Shown: positions 26,248 to 36,130 of the stretch, piece by piece
How the letters are laid out: the number at the start of each line of letters is the position of its first letter
Position numbering within the stretch: position 1 is the first letter of the stretch
The notes under the pieces: generated by a model
Database searches by the model: none
The model's input: only the letters and a program-made list of their open reading frames with translations
What the model was told of the DNA's origin: nothing
Program-made: the position numbers and the translations under genes
Assembly: GCA_002683345.1 (NCBI GenBank)
Contig: NYSX01000040.1
Span: forward strand, 1 to 49,593
Origin: Flavobacteriales bacterium
Lineage (GTDB): Bacteria; Bacteroidota; Bacteroidia; Flavobacteriales_D; Sanyastnellaceae
Direction of reading: 5' to 3'
Length of the DNA: 49,593 bases

Positions 26248-27156
26248 TCACGTCCACGCGTCCAGCGCGGCTTTGAATGTGTTGACGTGGGCCTGCACCA
26301 CGGTGTTGACGTGGGGGGAGTAGCCTCCCCCCATGGCGCACACCACAGGAATGTCGTGTTCCACGCAGCGCTGGAACACCATGCGGTCGCGCGTCATGCA
26401 CCCTTCGAGACTCATGCCCAGCCGCCCCAATTTGTCCGAGGCCAAGACGTCCACGCCACATTGGTACATCACCAAGTCGGGCCGCATATCTTCGTTGGGG
26501 ATGAGTTGATTCAAGTGGGATTCCAGCAAGCTGAGGTAGTCCTCGTCTGACGTCCCGTCGGGCAGCGCGACGTCCAGGTCGCTTGCCTCTTTGTGCAGGG
26601 GGTAGTTGGAGGCCCCATGCATGGAGAAGGTGGTGACCCGTGGCTCGTCCGCGAGGAGGACCGCACTGCCATTGCCCTGGTGAACGTCGCAATCGACGAT
26701 GAGCACGCGTTCAAGCTTCTGGGAGTGGAGGAGCCATTTGGACGCCAAGGCGAAGTCATTCAGAATGCAAAAGCCCTCGGCGCGGTCGGCATACGCGTGG
26801 TGTGTCCCGCCTGCGATGTTCATGGCGACGGTGCCTGAGTCGAGGGCCTTCTTGGCGCAATCGAGGGTGCCCTGCATGATGACGCGTTCGCGCTCCACCA
26901 TGGCCGCAGACCACGGAAAGCCGCTTCGTCGCTCTTCTTGTCGCGTCCACTCGCCGTGCAGCGTTCGGCGCCAGTAATCGGGGTCGTGGGCGAGGAGGAT
27001 GGTTTCCTCGGGCATGGTGGTTGGCTCGAAGAAGTTGGACTCGGAGACGATGCCTTCGTGCAGGATTTGGTCTTTCAGGAGGGCATACTTCTCCATGGGG
27101 AATCGGTGGCCCTCCGGAACCTCCAAAACATAGCACGGTGCGTAGGCAATGTCCAT
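26248..27156 (-). CDS. Histone-deacetylase-family (class II-like) deacylase
   Basis: 302-aa cytoplasmic zinc-dependent amidohydrolase of the HDAC/AcuC/APAH family. Catalytic segments are intact: GGTHHAYADRAEGFCILND (paired active-site His), VLIVDCDVHQGNGSAVLL (Zn-binding Asp-x-His), and a later Asp in YQCGVDVLASDKLG, with the C-terminal VVCAMGGGYS (the transition-state region is Gly rather than Tyr until GGGY). Bacterial members deacetylate polyamines, acetoin-related enzymes or other small molecules; the substrate cannot be told. The ATG at 27156 gives MDIAYAPCYVLEVPEGHRF; longer readings run into the divergent DUF389 gene. Confidence 0.9.
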   Translation of the reverse strand: MDIAYAPCYVLEVPEGHRFPMEKYALLKDQILHEGIVSESNFFEPTTMPEETILLAHDPDYWRRTLHGEWTRQEERRSGFPWSAAMVERERVIMQGTLDCAKKALDSGTVAMNIAGGTHHAYADRAEGFCILNDFALASKWLLHSQKLERVLIVDCDVHQGNGSAVLLADEPRVTTFSMHGASNYPLHKEASDLDVALPDGTSDEDYLSLLESHLNQLIPNEDMRPDLVMYQCGVDVLASDKLGRLGMSLEGCMTRDRMVFQRCVEHDIPVVCAMGGGYSPHVNTVVQAHVNTFKAALDAWT

Positions 27157-27214
27157 TCCTGACGTAATCTTGAACGGCGTCCGAATGTTCGGTCGCGCGC
27201 AAAGGTCGAATGGA

Positions 27215-28621
27215 ATGAGTGCATCAGAAGAGAATCCCACAACTCCCCAGTCCGGTTTTGTCACGTGGTGGAAAGACACCGTGGCGTTGCTGCGGCCGCA
27301 TGTGCTGGACCGTTTGCGGATTGTCGACTTGGCAGAGCCTGCCCAAACCATGGAGGGCATTGAACGAGACACGGAATTCCGAGGCTTCAACGTCTGGATC
27401 CTCGTGTTCAGCATTGTCATTGCCTCCATTGGCCTCAATGTGAACTCCACAGCCGTCGTGATCGGCGCCATGTTAATCTCCCCCTTGATGGGGCCCATCA
27501 TGGGCGTGGGACTGGGGGTGGGGGTGAACAACCTCGATTTGGTCAGGCGCTCGTTGGGCAACTTGGGCGTCGCCACAGGCATCGCCATCCTTTCCTCGGC
27601 CTTGTATTTCTTGATTAGTCCCATCAATGAGGCGGGGAGCGAGTTGTTGTCGCGAACCACGCCCACGTTTCTCGACGTGATGGTGGCGTTTTTTGGGGGT
27701 CTCACGGGGATTTTGGCGGGCTCGCGGAAAGAGAAAAGCAACGTGATCCCCGGGGTGGCCATCGCCACGGCTCTGATGCCGCCCCTCTGCACGGCAGGCT
27801 ATGGGTTGGCGCACCTCGATGCGACCTACTTCTTCGGCGCGCTTTACCTCTTTCTGATCAACATCATGCTCATCGCCACCTCGACGACGCTTGTGGTTCG
27901 GTACCTGCGCTTTCCCATTGCACAGCCGTTGGATGCGGCCAAAGAGCAGAAGTACAAGCGCGTCTTCACCCTCGGGTTGCTCGCCTTGGTGTTGCCCTCC
28001 GCGTTCATTCTGTACAACACCGTCAGTCGCTCAGTAACCTCTTCCAAGATTCAGGCGTTTGTATCTGAGACGGTCGAGTTTCCTGGGACTGAAGTTGTGA
28101 AGCGTGAGGTGGAATTTGTGGAAGGGAGGCCCGTCGCCCACGTGGTGTTGTTGGGGGCCACTGTGCCGGCTGACTTGATTGCACAATGGTCCAGCAAGCT
28201 GAGCGAACGCATGCCCGAAGCGACCCTGGAAGTCGTCCAAAACGACGGTCCTTCGGGCCTCGAAGATTTGCAGCGCATGGTCAACCTCTACGCCGAAGGA
28301 CAAACCGCGTTGTCCCTGCGGGACGCGGAGTTGGTCAAGCTCCGGACGGCCATGGCCGACATGCAACGTCAGGAGTTGCCGGCGTCCTTGCCGGCTGAAA
28401 TCTTGGCTCAGCACGAGGACATTGTGGCTGTGGAGGTGGCCAACCGTCGTCATGTCGAACGCGATGGCGGCGAGTTGATGGTCCCTTGGGTTCACGTGAC
28501 CCATGCTCCCCAAGATTCAACCGACACCTCATGGGCACTGGAACAGCAACTTGGAGCCTGGTTGTTGCTTCGTTTGGACACCGACACCTTGACCTTGGAA
28601 ATCGACGCTGTGCGCCCCTAA
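27215..28621 (+). CDS. DUF389 (TIGR00341) family membrane protein
   Basis: 468-aa membrane protein matching DUF389. The core is ASIGLNVNSTAVVIGAMLISPLMGPIMG, then SELLSRTTPTFLDVMVAFFGGLTGILAGSRKEK, VIPGVAIATALMPPLCTAGYGLA and a last helix near residue 280. A cytosolic or periplasmic C-terminal domain (about 300-468) carries no recognised motif. Function is unknown in the family. The ATG at 27215 is 58 bases from the divergent HDAC start. Confidence 0.87.
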   Translation: MSASEENPTTPQSGFVTWWKDTVALLRPHVLDRLRIVDLAEPAQTMEGIERDTEFRGFNVWILVFSIVIASIGLNVNSTAVVIGAMLISPLMGPIMGVGLGVGVNNLDLVRRSLGNLGVATGIAILSSALYFLISPINEAGSELLSRTTPTFLDVMVAFFGGLTGILAGSRKEKSNVIPGVAIATALMPPLCTAGYGLAHLDATYFFGALYLFLINIMLIATSTTLVVRYLRFPIAQPLDAAKEQKYKRVFTLGLLALVLPSAFILYNTVSRSVTSSKIQAFVSETVEFPGTEVVKREVEFVEGRPVAHVVLLGATVPADLIAQWSSKLSERMPEATLEVVQNDGPSGLEDLQRMVNLYAEGQTALSLRDAELVKLRTAMADMQRQELPASLPAEILAQHEDIVAVEVANRRHVERDGGELMVPWVHVTHAPQDSTDTSWALEQQLGAWLLLRLDTDTLTLEIDAVRP

Positions 28622-28639
28622 GTCCGGAAACGCAGTCTG

Positions 28640-29611
28640 TCAAGCCGAGGTGGCGAGTCGCGCCTTGATGGCCTGTGCCAAGGTCTGAGCTGCCTCTGGA
28701 TGAAATCGGAACCACAGTTCCGGTTCCACCATTTCCAGTTCGGACACCAGCCATTCACTTTCTTCGTTGCGCATCAGATCCACCCTGGCGTACAAGGGCG
28801 CCTCCCAGCCTTGAGAGGCACAGTGCTGGAGGCACTTGGTCATGATGTCCTGCGTCAGGTCCTTGTCGGTTTGCGTTACCGAAAGGGGAGCCACGGTGCC
28901 GCCGTGGTCGTCTTGGACCCTGAAATCTCCCGATTTCGCACGTTTGAGAACCCCGTGGGTCACCTCACCGTCGATCCAAATCAGGGATTTTTCCCCTGAC
29001 TCGATCACGTGAGGGAGAAAGGGCTGGACAAGCATGTCTTGTTTGGCCAAAAGCGCATCCCAAAGCGATTCGCTGTCCCCGGTGGATGGGGGTTCAGGCG
29101 ACAAGGTGACTACCTCGCCGGCGCGGGTCACGCGATAGGTGTCCACGGCGGCACCCGCAATCGCGGGCTTGATCACCACGTCGGACCATCCGCGTTGGGC
29201 CATCAATTCAAACAAGGGAAGAAAAGATTGGCGTCGGATGAAGGCGGTGGGGACCACCTTGACACCTTGTTGTTCCAGGTCTTGGAGATAGTGTTTGTCC
29301 AGGTTCCAGTGGACGATGGGTGCGGCGTTGAAGAGCCTGGTTTGGCCTTGGACACGATGCAGCCAAGGGGAAAAGGCGTCCCAACGGTCGAAGTAATCCC
29401 ACGTGGTTCGGAACAGTGCCGACTTCGTCAGTGACCAATCCATGCGGGTGTCACACCACGCCCTGCGATCGACCGTGAGTCCGCACGTCTCGAGAGCTTC
29501 CATGACCAAGCGGTCTTCGGTCAGCAAGTTGTCGATGTACCCCTCCATGGGGTCTCCATGGCCCAAAGAAGGGCCGAGGTAGCGCTTGTCGGTCAACACC
29601 ACGACATCCAT
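28640..29611 (-). CDS. ATP-grasp domain protein
   Basis: 323-aa cytoplasmic ATP-grasp enzyme, related to glutathione-synthetase/DcsG-like ligases. The pre-ATP region (ALFRTTWDYFDRWDAFSPWL, about 66-85) is followed by HWNLDKHYLQDLEQQGVKVVPT, the nucleotide-binding DVVIKPAIAGAAVDTYRV, LVQPFLPHVIESGEKSLIWIDGEVTHGVLKR and the Mg site YARVDLMRNE...LVSELEMVEPELWF. It probably joins a carboxylate to an amine or thiol; substrates are unknown. A TGACTTTC element is 6 nt upstream of the ATG. Confidence 0.85.
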   Translation of the reverse strand: MDVVVLTDKRYLGPSLGHGDPMEGYIDNLLTEDRLVMEALETCGLTVDRRAWCDTRMDWSLTKSALFRTTWDYFDRWDAFSPWLHRVQGQTRLFNAAPIVHWNLDKHYLQDLEQQGVKVVPTAFIRRQSFLPLFELMAQRGWSDVVIKPAIAGAAVDTYRVTRAGEVVTLSPEPPSTGDSESLWDALLAKQDMLVQPFLPHVIESGEKSLIWIDGEVTHGVLKRAKSGDFRVQDDHGGTVAPLSVTQTDKDLTQDIMTKCLQHCASQGWEAPLYARVDLMRNEESEWLVSELEMVEPELWFRFHPEAAQTLAQAIKARLATSA

Positions 29612-29617
29612 GGTTCA

Positions 29618-29625
29618 GAAAGTCA
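29618..29625 (-). promoter_or_regulatory. -7-like element TGACTTTC, 6 nt before ATG at 29611
   Basis: TGACTTTC is a weaker match to TAnnTTTG, but the position fits the pattern of the other genes. Confidence 0.3.
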
Positions 29626-29687
29626 TGCAGATTCGAAACCGGGCCAAAAGAATGCGTTTCATGCCTTGAAGGTAATTCCATGTAACG

Positions 29688-29696
29688 CATCTTTTG
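29688..29696 (+). promoter_or_regulatory. -7-like element CATCTTTTG, 3 nt before ATG at 29700
   Basis: CATCTTTTG ends 3 nt before the ATG of the SdpI-like gene. Confidence 0.4.
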
Positions 29697-29699
29697 GCC

Positions 29700-30416
29700 A
29701 TGGATATGGTGTCTTTGATTTTGCTTTGGTTCCCCGCAGTGTTCATGGTGGGACTGACCTTGATGCTCCACCGATTTCCGCCCCATGCATCGAACATGAC
29801 CTACGGGTATCGGACGCGTCGAAGCATGGCTTCCACGGAGGCGTGGGATCATGCCCAAGCCCGGTCCTTTCAGGTGATGAGAGACTGGACGATTTGGATG
29901 GTGCTTTGGACGCCGCTAGCGCAATGGAGATGGGGAGGGGAGAGCGCCATTCTCGTCATGTCAGGCTTGCTGACGCTTGGCGCCCTGCTGCCGCTCTTTT
30001 TTGTGGAGCGCGAATTGAAGCAGGAGCCGCCTTACACAGCACAAGGCGGCGTTCACGGAACCGCATTGGTGTGTTGTTTCCTGCTGTTGTTGTCGGTCTT
30101 CAGGCCGATCACCCACGACGGTTCAGAACCGGAGCGCCGAGAAACCGGCGAGTTGTCCTCGGTGGGTTGGAGCACGTCCAGTGCCGATGTGTTTTTGCGA
30201 TTGGAGGACGACGAATGCCATTATTACATCAACCGGGGGTTGGAGATGGGCATCGACACGCTCAGGTGGTCAGAGGTGTTGACAGGACGTGAAATCACGT
30301 TGGAAGTCGTGGACCGTCCTGCGGGTCTCAATTGGTTTGGGCGCGTGGGGCCCGTCCGTGGCGTGATGTTTCAAGGCGACACGTTGTACCGAACCGGCAC
30401 GGTTCGCAATCCCTGA
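29700..30416 (+). CDS. SdpI-like membrane protein
   Basis: 238-aa protein with three hydrophobic segments in its N-terminal half (about 3-22, 82-100 and 118-136). Between them is NMTYGYRTRRSMASTEAWDHAQ, the hallmark of SdpI/YfhL-type immunity-like proteins. After the third helix the C-terminal 100 residues are soluble and mostly beta (SADVFLRLEDDECHYYINRG, GVMFQGDTLYR), with no recognised domain. The start at 29700 follows a promoter-like element; a TTG at 29694 is less likely. The role, if any, in toxin immunity is not supported by neighbours. Confidence 0.65.
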   Translation: MDMVSLILLWFPAVFMVGLTLMLHRFPPHASNMTYGYRTRRSMASTEAWDHAQARSFQVMRDWTIWMVLWTPLAQWRWGGESAILVMSGLLTLGALLPLFFVERELKQEPPYTAQGGVHGTALVCCFLLLLSVFRPITHDGSEPERRETGELSSVGWSTSSADVFLRLEDDECHYYINRGLEMGIDTLRWSEVLTGREITLEVVDRPAGLNWFGRVGPVRGVMFQGDTLYRTGTVRNP

Positions 30417-30430
30417 TGGCCTGCTGGGAT

Positions 30431-31531
30431 TCAGGCTGCTGCTTGGGGGGCAGTGCCCAAAGACCGGAGCATTTTCGTGTGCAGACCGAGGGCTTGCCAG
30501 TACGTGGTCGAGGCCCGGTATGGAATGCCGAATTCTTCTGCCGTTTGCTTGACGATGGGGGCCAGCTTCCGCAAGTGAATGTGGCTGATTTGCGGGAACA
30601 AGTGGTGCTCGATTTGGTGATTTAAGCTTCCACACATCCACGTCAAAATCGCGCTTCCTGTTCCAAAGTTGGAGGTGGTGCGCAATTGGTGGGTCATGGG
30701 GTCGACGTCCAACACCGCGCCTTTTTCAGCTGGGACGTAGTCGTGCTCCTCCATGACGTGCGCAGGTTGGAAGATGACTGCCAACAGGAACCCGGCCACA
30801 AGCTGCATCACCACCCATCCACCGAGGATTTGCAACCAGTGCACGCCGCTGAGGACCATGGGGAGAACCCAGATGTAGGTGAAGTACAACGTTTTGGTGA
30901 CGGCGAGCGAGGTCGACAGTTTGGCCACAGAGCTGCCGGAAGGTCGGATGAGGTCTTTTTTGTGGTAGCGACGCACTTGGAGCCAGTCCTTGGCGATCAT
31001 CCAAAACACCGTCATCAGAGAGTAGAGGAACCACGAGTAGATGTGCTGGAAACGGTGCCACCAGTAGCGAGGCTTCAGCGGGCTGAAGCGCATGATGGGG
31101 TGCATGTCGATGTCTTCGTCCAGCCCGTCAAGGTTGGTGAAGGTGTGGTGTAGGACGTTGTGCTGGATTTTCCAGATGGCGGCGTTCCCACCCACCAAAT
31201 CAAGGATGCGACCGACCCAGAGGTTGACCCACTTTTTGTTGCTGTAAGCGTCGTGGTTGGCGTCGTGCATGACGTTCATGCCAATGCCGGCCAACCCCAA
31301 TCCCATGGCGATTTCGGCCACCCAGAACATCCATCCGCTTCCTGCCAAGCCCCACGTGATCAAGGCCCAAGGAACAAAATAGAGGGCGATCATCAAACCG
31401 GATTTCAGGTGCAGACGCCAGTCGCCCTTGCGGCTCAGGTTGTGTTCCTTGAAATAGGCGTCCACCCGGGCGCGAAGCGTCTTGGTGAAATCGGATTTGT
31501 CGCGGCTGTAGCGAATGACAGGAATTTGCAT
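30431..31531 (-). CDS. Membrane fatty acid desaturase (acyl-CoA desaturase-like)
   Basis: 366-aa di-iron desaturase introducing double bonds into acyl chains at the inner membrane. The three histidine boxes are present: MHDANHDAYS (HxxxH type), QHNVLHHTF (HxxHH type) and NHQIEHHLFP (HxxHH). About four hydrophobic helices flank them (ALITWGLAGSGWMFW, ILGGWVVMQLVAGFLLAVIF). The pattern fits the linoleoyl/acyl-CoA front-end-like desaturases common in Bacteroidota, though no cytochrome b5 domain is fused. A TACCTTGG element is 4 nt before the ATG. Regiospecificity cannot be predicted by eye. Confidence 0.92.
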   Translation of the reverse strand: MQIPVIRYSRDKSDFTKTLRARVDAYFKEHNLSRKGDWRLHLKSGLMIALYFVPWALITWGLAGSGWMFWVAEIAMGLGLAGIGMNVMHDANHDAYSNKKWVNLWVGRILDLVGGNAAIWKIQHNVLHHTFTNLDGLDEDIDMHPIMRFSPLKPRYWWHRFQHIYSWFLYSLMTVFWMIAKDWLQVRRYHKKDLIRPSGSSVAKLSTSLAVTKTLYFTYIWVLPMVLSGVHWLQILGGWVVMQLVAGFLLAVIFQPAHVMEEHDYVPAEKGAVLDVDPMTHQLRTTSNFGTGSAILTWMCGSLNHQIEHHLFPQISHIHLRKLAPIVKQTAEEFGIPYRASTTYWQALGLHTKMLRSLGTAPQAAA

Positions 31532-31535
31532 TCAG

Positions 31536-31543
31536 CCAAGGTA
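31536..31543 (-). promoter_or_regulatory. -7-like element TACCTTGG, 4 nt before ATG at 31531
   Basis: TACCTTGG on the minus strand lies 4 nt before the desaturase start. Confidence 0.45.
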
Positions 31544-31605
31544 CGGGGGGCTTTCAGCAGCCACATCTATCAAGGGGCACAGGATGCCCACAGAGTTCTT
31601 CACAA

Positions 31606-33387
<1,782 letters not shown>

Positions 33388-33407
33388 GAGGTGGGGGTTT
33401 GCGGGCG

Positions 33408-33415
33408 CAAAGGTC
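33408..33415 (-). promoter_or_regulatory. -7-like element GACCTTTG upstream of typA
   Basis: GACCTTTG on the minus strand, 20 nt before the typA ATG; one of the few leadered examples in this window. Confidence 0.4.
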
Positions 33416-33451
33416 GTTCATCCCACAACAGGGATGGGCAAACAACGGGCA

Positions 33452-35014
33452 TTAATTTTGCTCTTCACCTTGACGTCGGGCCTTCGCTTCCATCTCCATC
33501 CTTGGGTCTGCCTCGTTTTTGACGGCCATGCTCTTCAGGACGGAGGGCAGGAGGGACTCAAATTCATCCAGCATGTGCACGAGATCGGCTTCTTCGGTCA
33601 ACGGATTCATCAGCGTGCAGCGCAGCCAGACGTTGCCCCCGAACTCGGTTTGGACGACGTAGCCAGACCCTTCGGCCAAGTGACGTTTGCGCAGCGTTTT
33701 CACCACCTCGTTCCACCTGTCGGCATGGAGGTGTTCGCGGAGGTGTTCGCGGGGTGAAGGACGAAAGCAGACGATGTTGGCCTGCGGCGCCATCGCCAAT
33801 TCCCAGCCGTTGCGACCCTCGATCAAGGTGGCGAGCGCTTGTCCCAAAGCCCACATGCGGTCCACGAGTTCTGCCCAGATGCTCCAGCCAAACTCGGCCT
33901 TGATGGCCGCCAACCGCGTGCTCAACATCCGCTTCGTGCATTCAAAGGTGCGTTTGCCGGTGTCCCACCAATCGAGGTCGTCGGCGTCGTCCCAGAGGTA
34001 TTCGGCATGCTGGGAGAAAGGCAAGAAGCTTTCGGCATGGCGGGCATAGAACACGCCGGTGCAGAGGGCGGGAATTCCACACGTTTTGTGGAAGTCGAGC
34101 ACCACAGAGTCTGCGTGTTCAATGCCCTTGACGAGGTGACGGTGGGCGTCGCTGAAGGCTGCGGAGGCCCCGTGGGCCCCGTCCACGTGAAACCAAATGC
34201 CGTATTCCTTGCACGCTGAGGCAAGGCCCTCAAGGGGGTCGTAGGCGCCAGCACTTGTGGTGCAGGAGCTGCCCACCACAGCAAGGACGCGTTTCCCCTC
34301 GTCGTGCACGCGCTTGATTTGGGCCTGGAGGTCGTCCACGCACATTTGGTGTTTTTCGTTGGTTTGGACAAGCACGGTGCCATCGCCGCCCCAACCCATG
34401 GTGCGCATCGCGCGATCAATGCAGTAGTGCGCCTTGGCTGAAACGAGGACGACCAACGGCGTTGGAAATGCGCGAACGCCGTCCTGCCAAGAGTCCAACC
34501 CCATGTCTCGGGCCACTTTGCGTTGCGCAGCCATCAGCGCCACCAAATTGCCAAGCGTTCCCCCGTGACACAACACGCCACCGCATCCAAGAGGGAGGCC
34601 GAGTTGTTCCCCGATTTCGGACATCAAGAGGTCTTCTTGGGCGGCGTTGCTCGGCCCCATCTCGTAAATCGCCTGTCCGTTGTTCAGCATGTCCGTCACC
34701 ATGCCGGTGGTGGCCGCCTCGGGAAGGACGGCTGAAACCTGGTGTCCCATGTACCGGGGATCGTGCAGGTGGTTGGAGCGCGCGATGACTTGATCGTGCA
34801 TCCCTTTGCGCCCCGTCATCCAAGACGTCTCGTTTTGCCAATGCGCACGTTCCTGTTCCGGCGAAGGCGCGGGATAGGAGGAAGTTGCGTGCTTTCGCTG
34901 TGCACGTTCCAAGTGGCCGGACAGGGCTTCTGAAGCTTCGGCAGCGGCCTCGGCAAATCGAGCGGGGTCAAACGCGCGTTTCAGGGCGTCGGAGACGGGG
35001 GGCAAAGCGGGCAT
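33452..35014 (-). CDS. PLP-dependent group II amino-acid decarboxylase
   Basis: 520-aa cytoplasmic pyridoxal-phosphate enzyme of the glutamate/aromatic/2,4-diaminobutyrate decarboxylase fold. Visible are the N-terminal RYMGHQVSAVLPEAATTGM, GGVLCHGGTLGNLVALMAA (phosphate-cup loop), SAKAHYCIDRAMRTMGWG, WFHVDGAHGASAAFS (PLP-N1 Asp) and the Schiff-base Lys in VVLDFHKTCGIPALCTG. The HxK context (DFHK) is as in group II decarboxylases. The exact amino-acid substrate is not assignable. A TATGTTTA element lies 4 nt before the ATG. Confidence 0.88.
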   Translation of the reverse strand: MPALPPVSDALKRAFDPARFAEAAAEASEALSGHLERAQRKHATSSYPAPSPEQERAHWQNETSWMTGRKGMHDQVIARSNHLHDPRYMGHQVSAVLPEAATTGMVTDMLNNGQAIYEMGPSNAAQEDLLMSEIGEQLGLPLGCGGVLCHGGTLGNLVALMAAQRKVARDMGLDSWQDGVRAFPTPLVVLVSAKAHYCIDRAMRTMGWGGDGTVLVQTNEKHQMCVDDLQAQIKRVHDEGKRVLAVVGSSCTTSAGAYDPLEGLASACKEYGIWFHVDGAHGASAAFSDAHRHLVKGIEHADSVVLDFHKTCGIPALCTGVFYARHAESFLPFSQHAEYLWDDADDLDWWDTGKRTFECTKRMLSTRLAAIKAEFGWSIWAELVDRMWALGQALATLIEGRNGWELAMAPQANIVCFRPSPREHLREHLHADRWNEVVKTLRKRHLAEGSGYVVQTEFGGNVWLRCTLMNPLTEEADLVHMLDEFESLLPSVLKSMAVKNEADPRMEMEAKARRQGEEQN

Positions 35015-35018
35015 GCCG

Positions 35019-35026
35019 TAAACATA
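35019..35026 (-). promoter_or_regulatory. -7-like element TATGTTTA, 4 nt before ATG at 35014
   Basis: TATGTTTA on the minus strand lies 4 nt before the decarboxylase start. Confidence 0.45.
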
Positions 35027-35080
35027 CTGCGCCGCATGAGCTTGAAGATGTCATGCGGCGCAGATGGTTCGAAGGGTGCG

Positions 35081-35389
35081 TCAGTCGGCGAGCACCATCA
35101 ATTCACGGGGAGATTCGATGACGTAGCGCATTTTGCGTTCCTCGAGGTCTCCTGCCTTGACGGTCAAATCCCACATGACTTGGCCTGAAGCTTCATGCAC
35201 TTTGGCGCCGTCCAGCTTGAGTCGGTCGATGACGATCTCCTCGGTTCGAACAAGCGGAAGCTGGTCCTCCAATTGCAAGTGAATGTCGTGTTTCTTCCGG
35301 TTGATCACAGTGAAGGTGTACTCGCGGTTGAATTCCTTTTTGCCTGTGAAGGCCCAACCTTGTCCTCCCGCAGCGTGCCAAAAACAGTT
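35081..35389 (-). pseudogene. C-terminal remnant of a DUF4139 family protein
   Basis: The minus strand encodes about 100 residues resembling only the C-terminal end of DUF4139 proteins (mucoidy-inhibitor MuiA-like, normally 500 aa or more): FNREYTFTVINRKKHDI, LQLEDQLPLVRTEEIVIDRL, KVHEASGQVMWDLTVKAGD and the closing MRYVIESPRELMVL. Upstream the frame stays open but becomes the antisense of the ABC transporter gene start and no longer resembles the family. There is no good in-frame ATG; a GTG inside FTVIN is the nearest start-like codon. It is therefore probably a truncated relic left by a deletion or rearrangement next to the ABC operon, although a short expressed protein cannot be excluded. 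Confidence 0.6.
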
Positions 35390-35442
35390 GTCGGCCGGGG
35401 CAACAAGTCCAAGTGGCTCAAGGTTAGGGATAGGACCACCTG

Positions 35443-35450
35443 TATCTTCG
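35443..35450 (+). promoter_or_regulatory. -7-like element TATCTTCG, 5 nt before ATG at 35456
   Basis: TATCTTCG lies 5 nt before the first gene of the five-gene ABC export operon. Confidence 0.5.
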
Positions 35451-35455
35451 CACGA

Positions 35456-36130
35456 ATGATTGAGCTCCAGAGCATCACCAAATCCTACACCACAGGCAGC
35501 CAATCGCTGCAGGTGTTGAAGGGGGTGGACATGCAGGTTTCGGCCGGAGAGCTCGTGGCCATCATGGGGTCGTCAGGTTCCGGCAAATCGACCCTCCTCA
35601 ACATCCTCGGCCTGCTCGATGCGTACGACGGAGGTCTGTACCATTTGGATGGGAAAGACATGGCCGGACTTTCGGAGCGTCGTGCCGCCGAATTGCGTCG
35701 CGAGATGCTGGGATTCGTCTTTCAGAGTTTCAATTTGATCCCCTTCAAATCGGCGGCGGAGAATGTGGCGCTGCCCCTGTATTACCAGAAGGTCCCGAGG
35801 AAGGAGCGCGCGCGTCGGTCGCATGCCTTGTTGGAACGGGTGGGACTTCTTGAATGGGCCGACCACTTGCCTTCCCAGATGAGCGGAGGCCAAAAACAAC
35901 GGGTCGCCATCGCACGCGCGTTGGCCGCATCTCCGCGGGTCATCCTGGCGGACGAGCCAACAGGGGCGTTGGACAGCGCGACCTCTGAAGATGTCATGGC
36001 TTTGTTGAAGGAACTCAATGGCGAAGGAATGACGATGGTTGTGGTGACGCATGAGGCGGAGATTGCTGCAGCATGCGGACGCACCATTCGCCTTCGAGAT
36101 GGCTTGGTTGAATCCCAAGGCCATGTTTGA
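35456..36130 (+). CDS. ABC transporter ATP-binding protein (MacB/LolD type)
   Basis: 224-aa cytoplasmic ATPase. Walker A is GSSGSGKST (about 37-45), Q-loop FVFQSFNLIPF, signature MSGGQKQRVAIARAL, Walker B VILADEPTGALD and the H-loop His in VVTHEAE. The arrangement and the LNILGLLDAYDGG stretch match the MacB/LolD/FtsE group. Its stop overlaps the start of the first permease by 8 bases (ATGTTTGA). It powers the two permeases encoded next. Confidence 0.95.
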   Translation: MIELQSITKSYTTGSQSLQVLKGVDMQVSAGELVAIMGSSGSGKSTLLNILGLLDAYDGGLYHLDGKDMAGLSERRAAELRREMLGFVFQSFNLIPFKSAAENVALPLYYQKVPRKERARRSHALLERVGLLEWADHLPSQMSGGQKQRVAIARALAASPRVILADEPTGALDSATSEDVMALLKELNGEGMTMVVVTHEAEIAAACGRTIRLRDGLVESQGHV

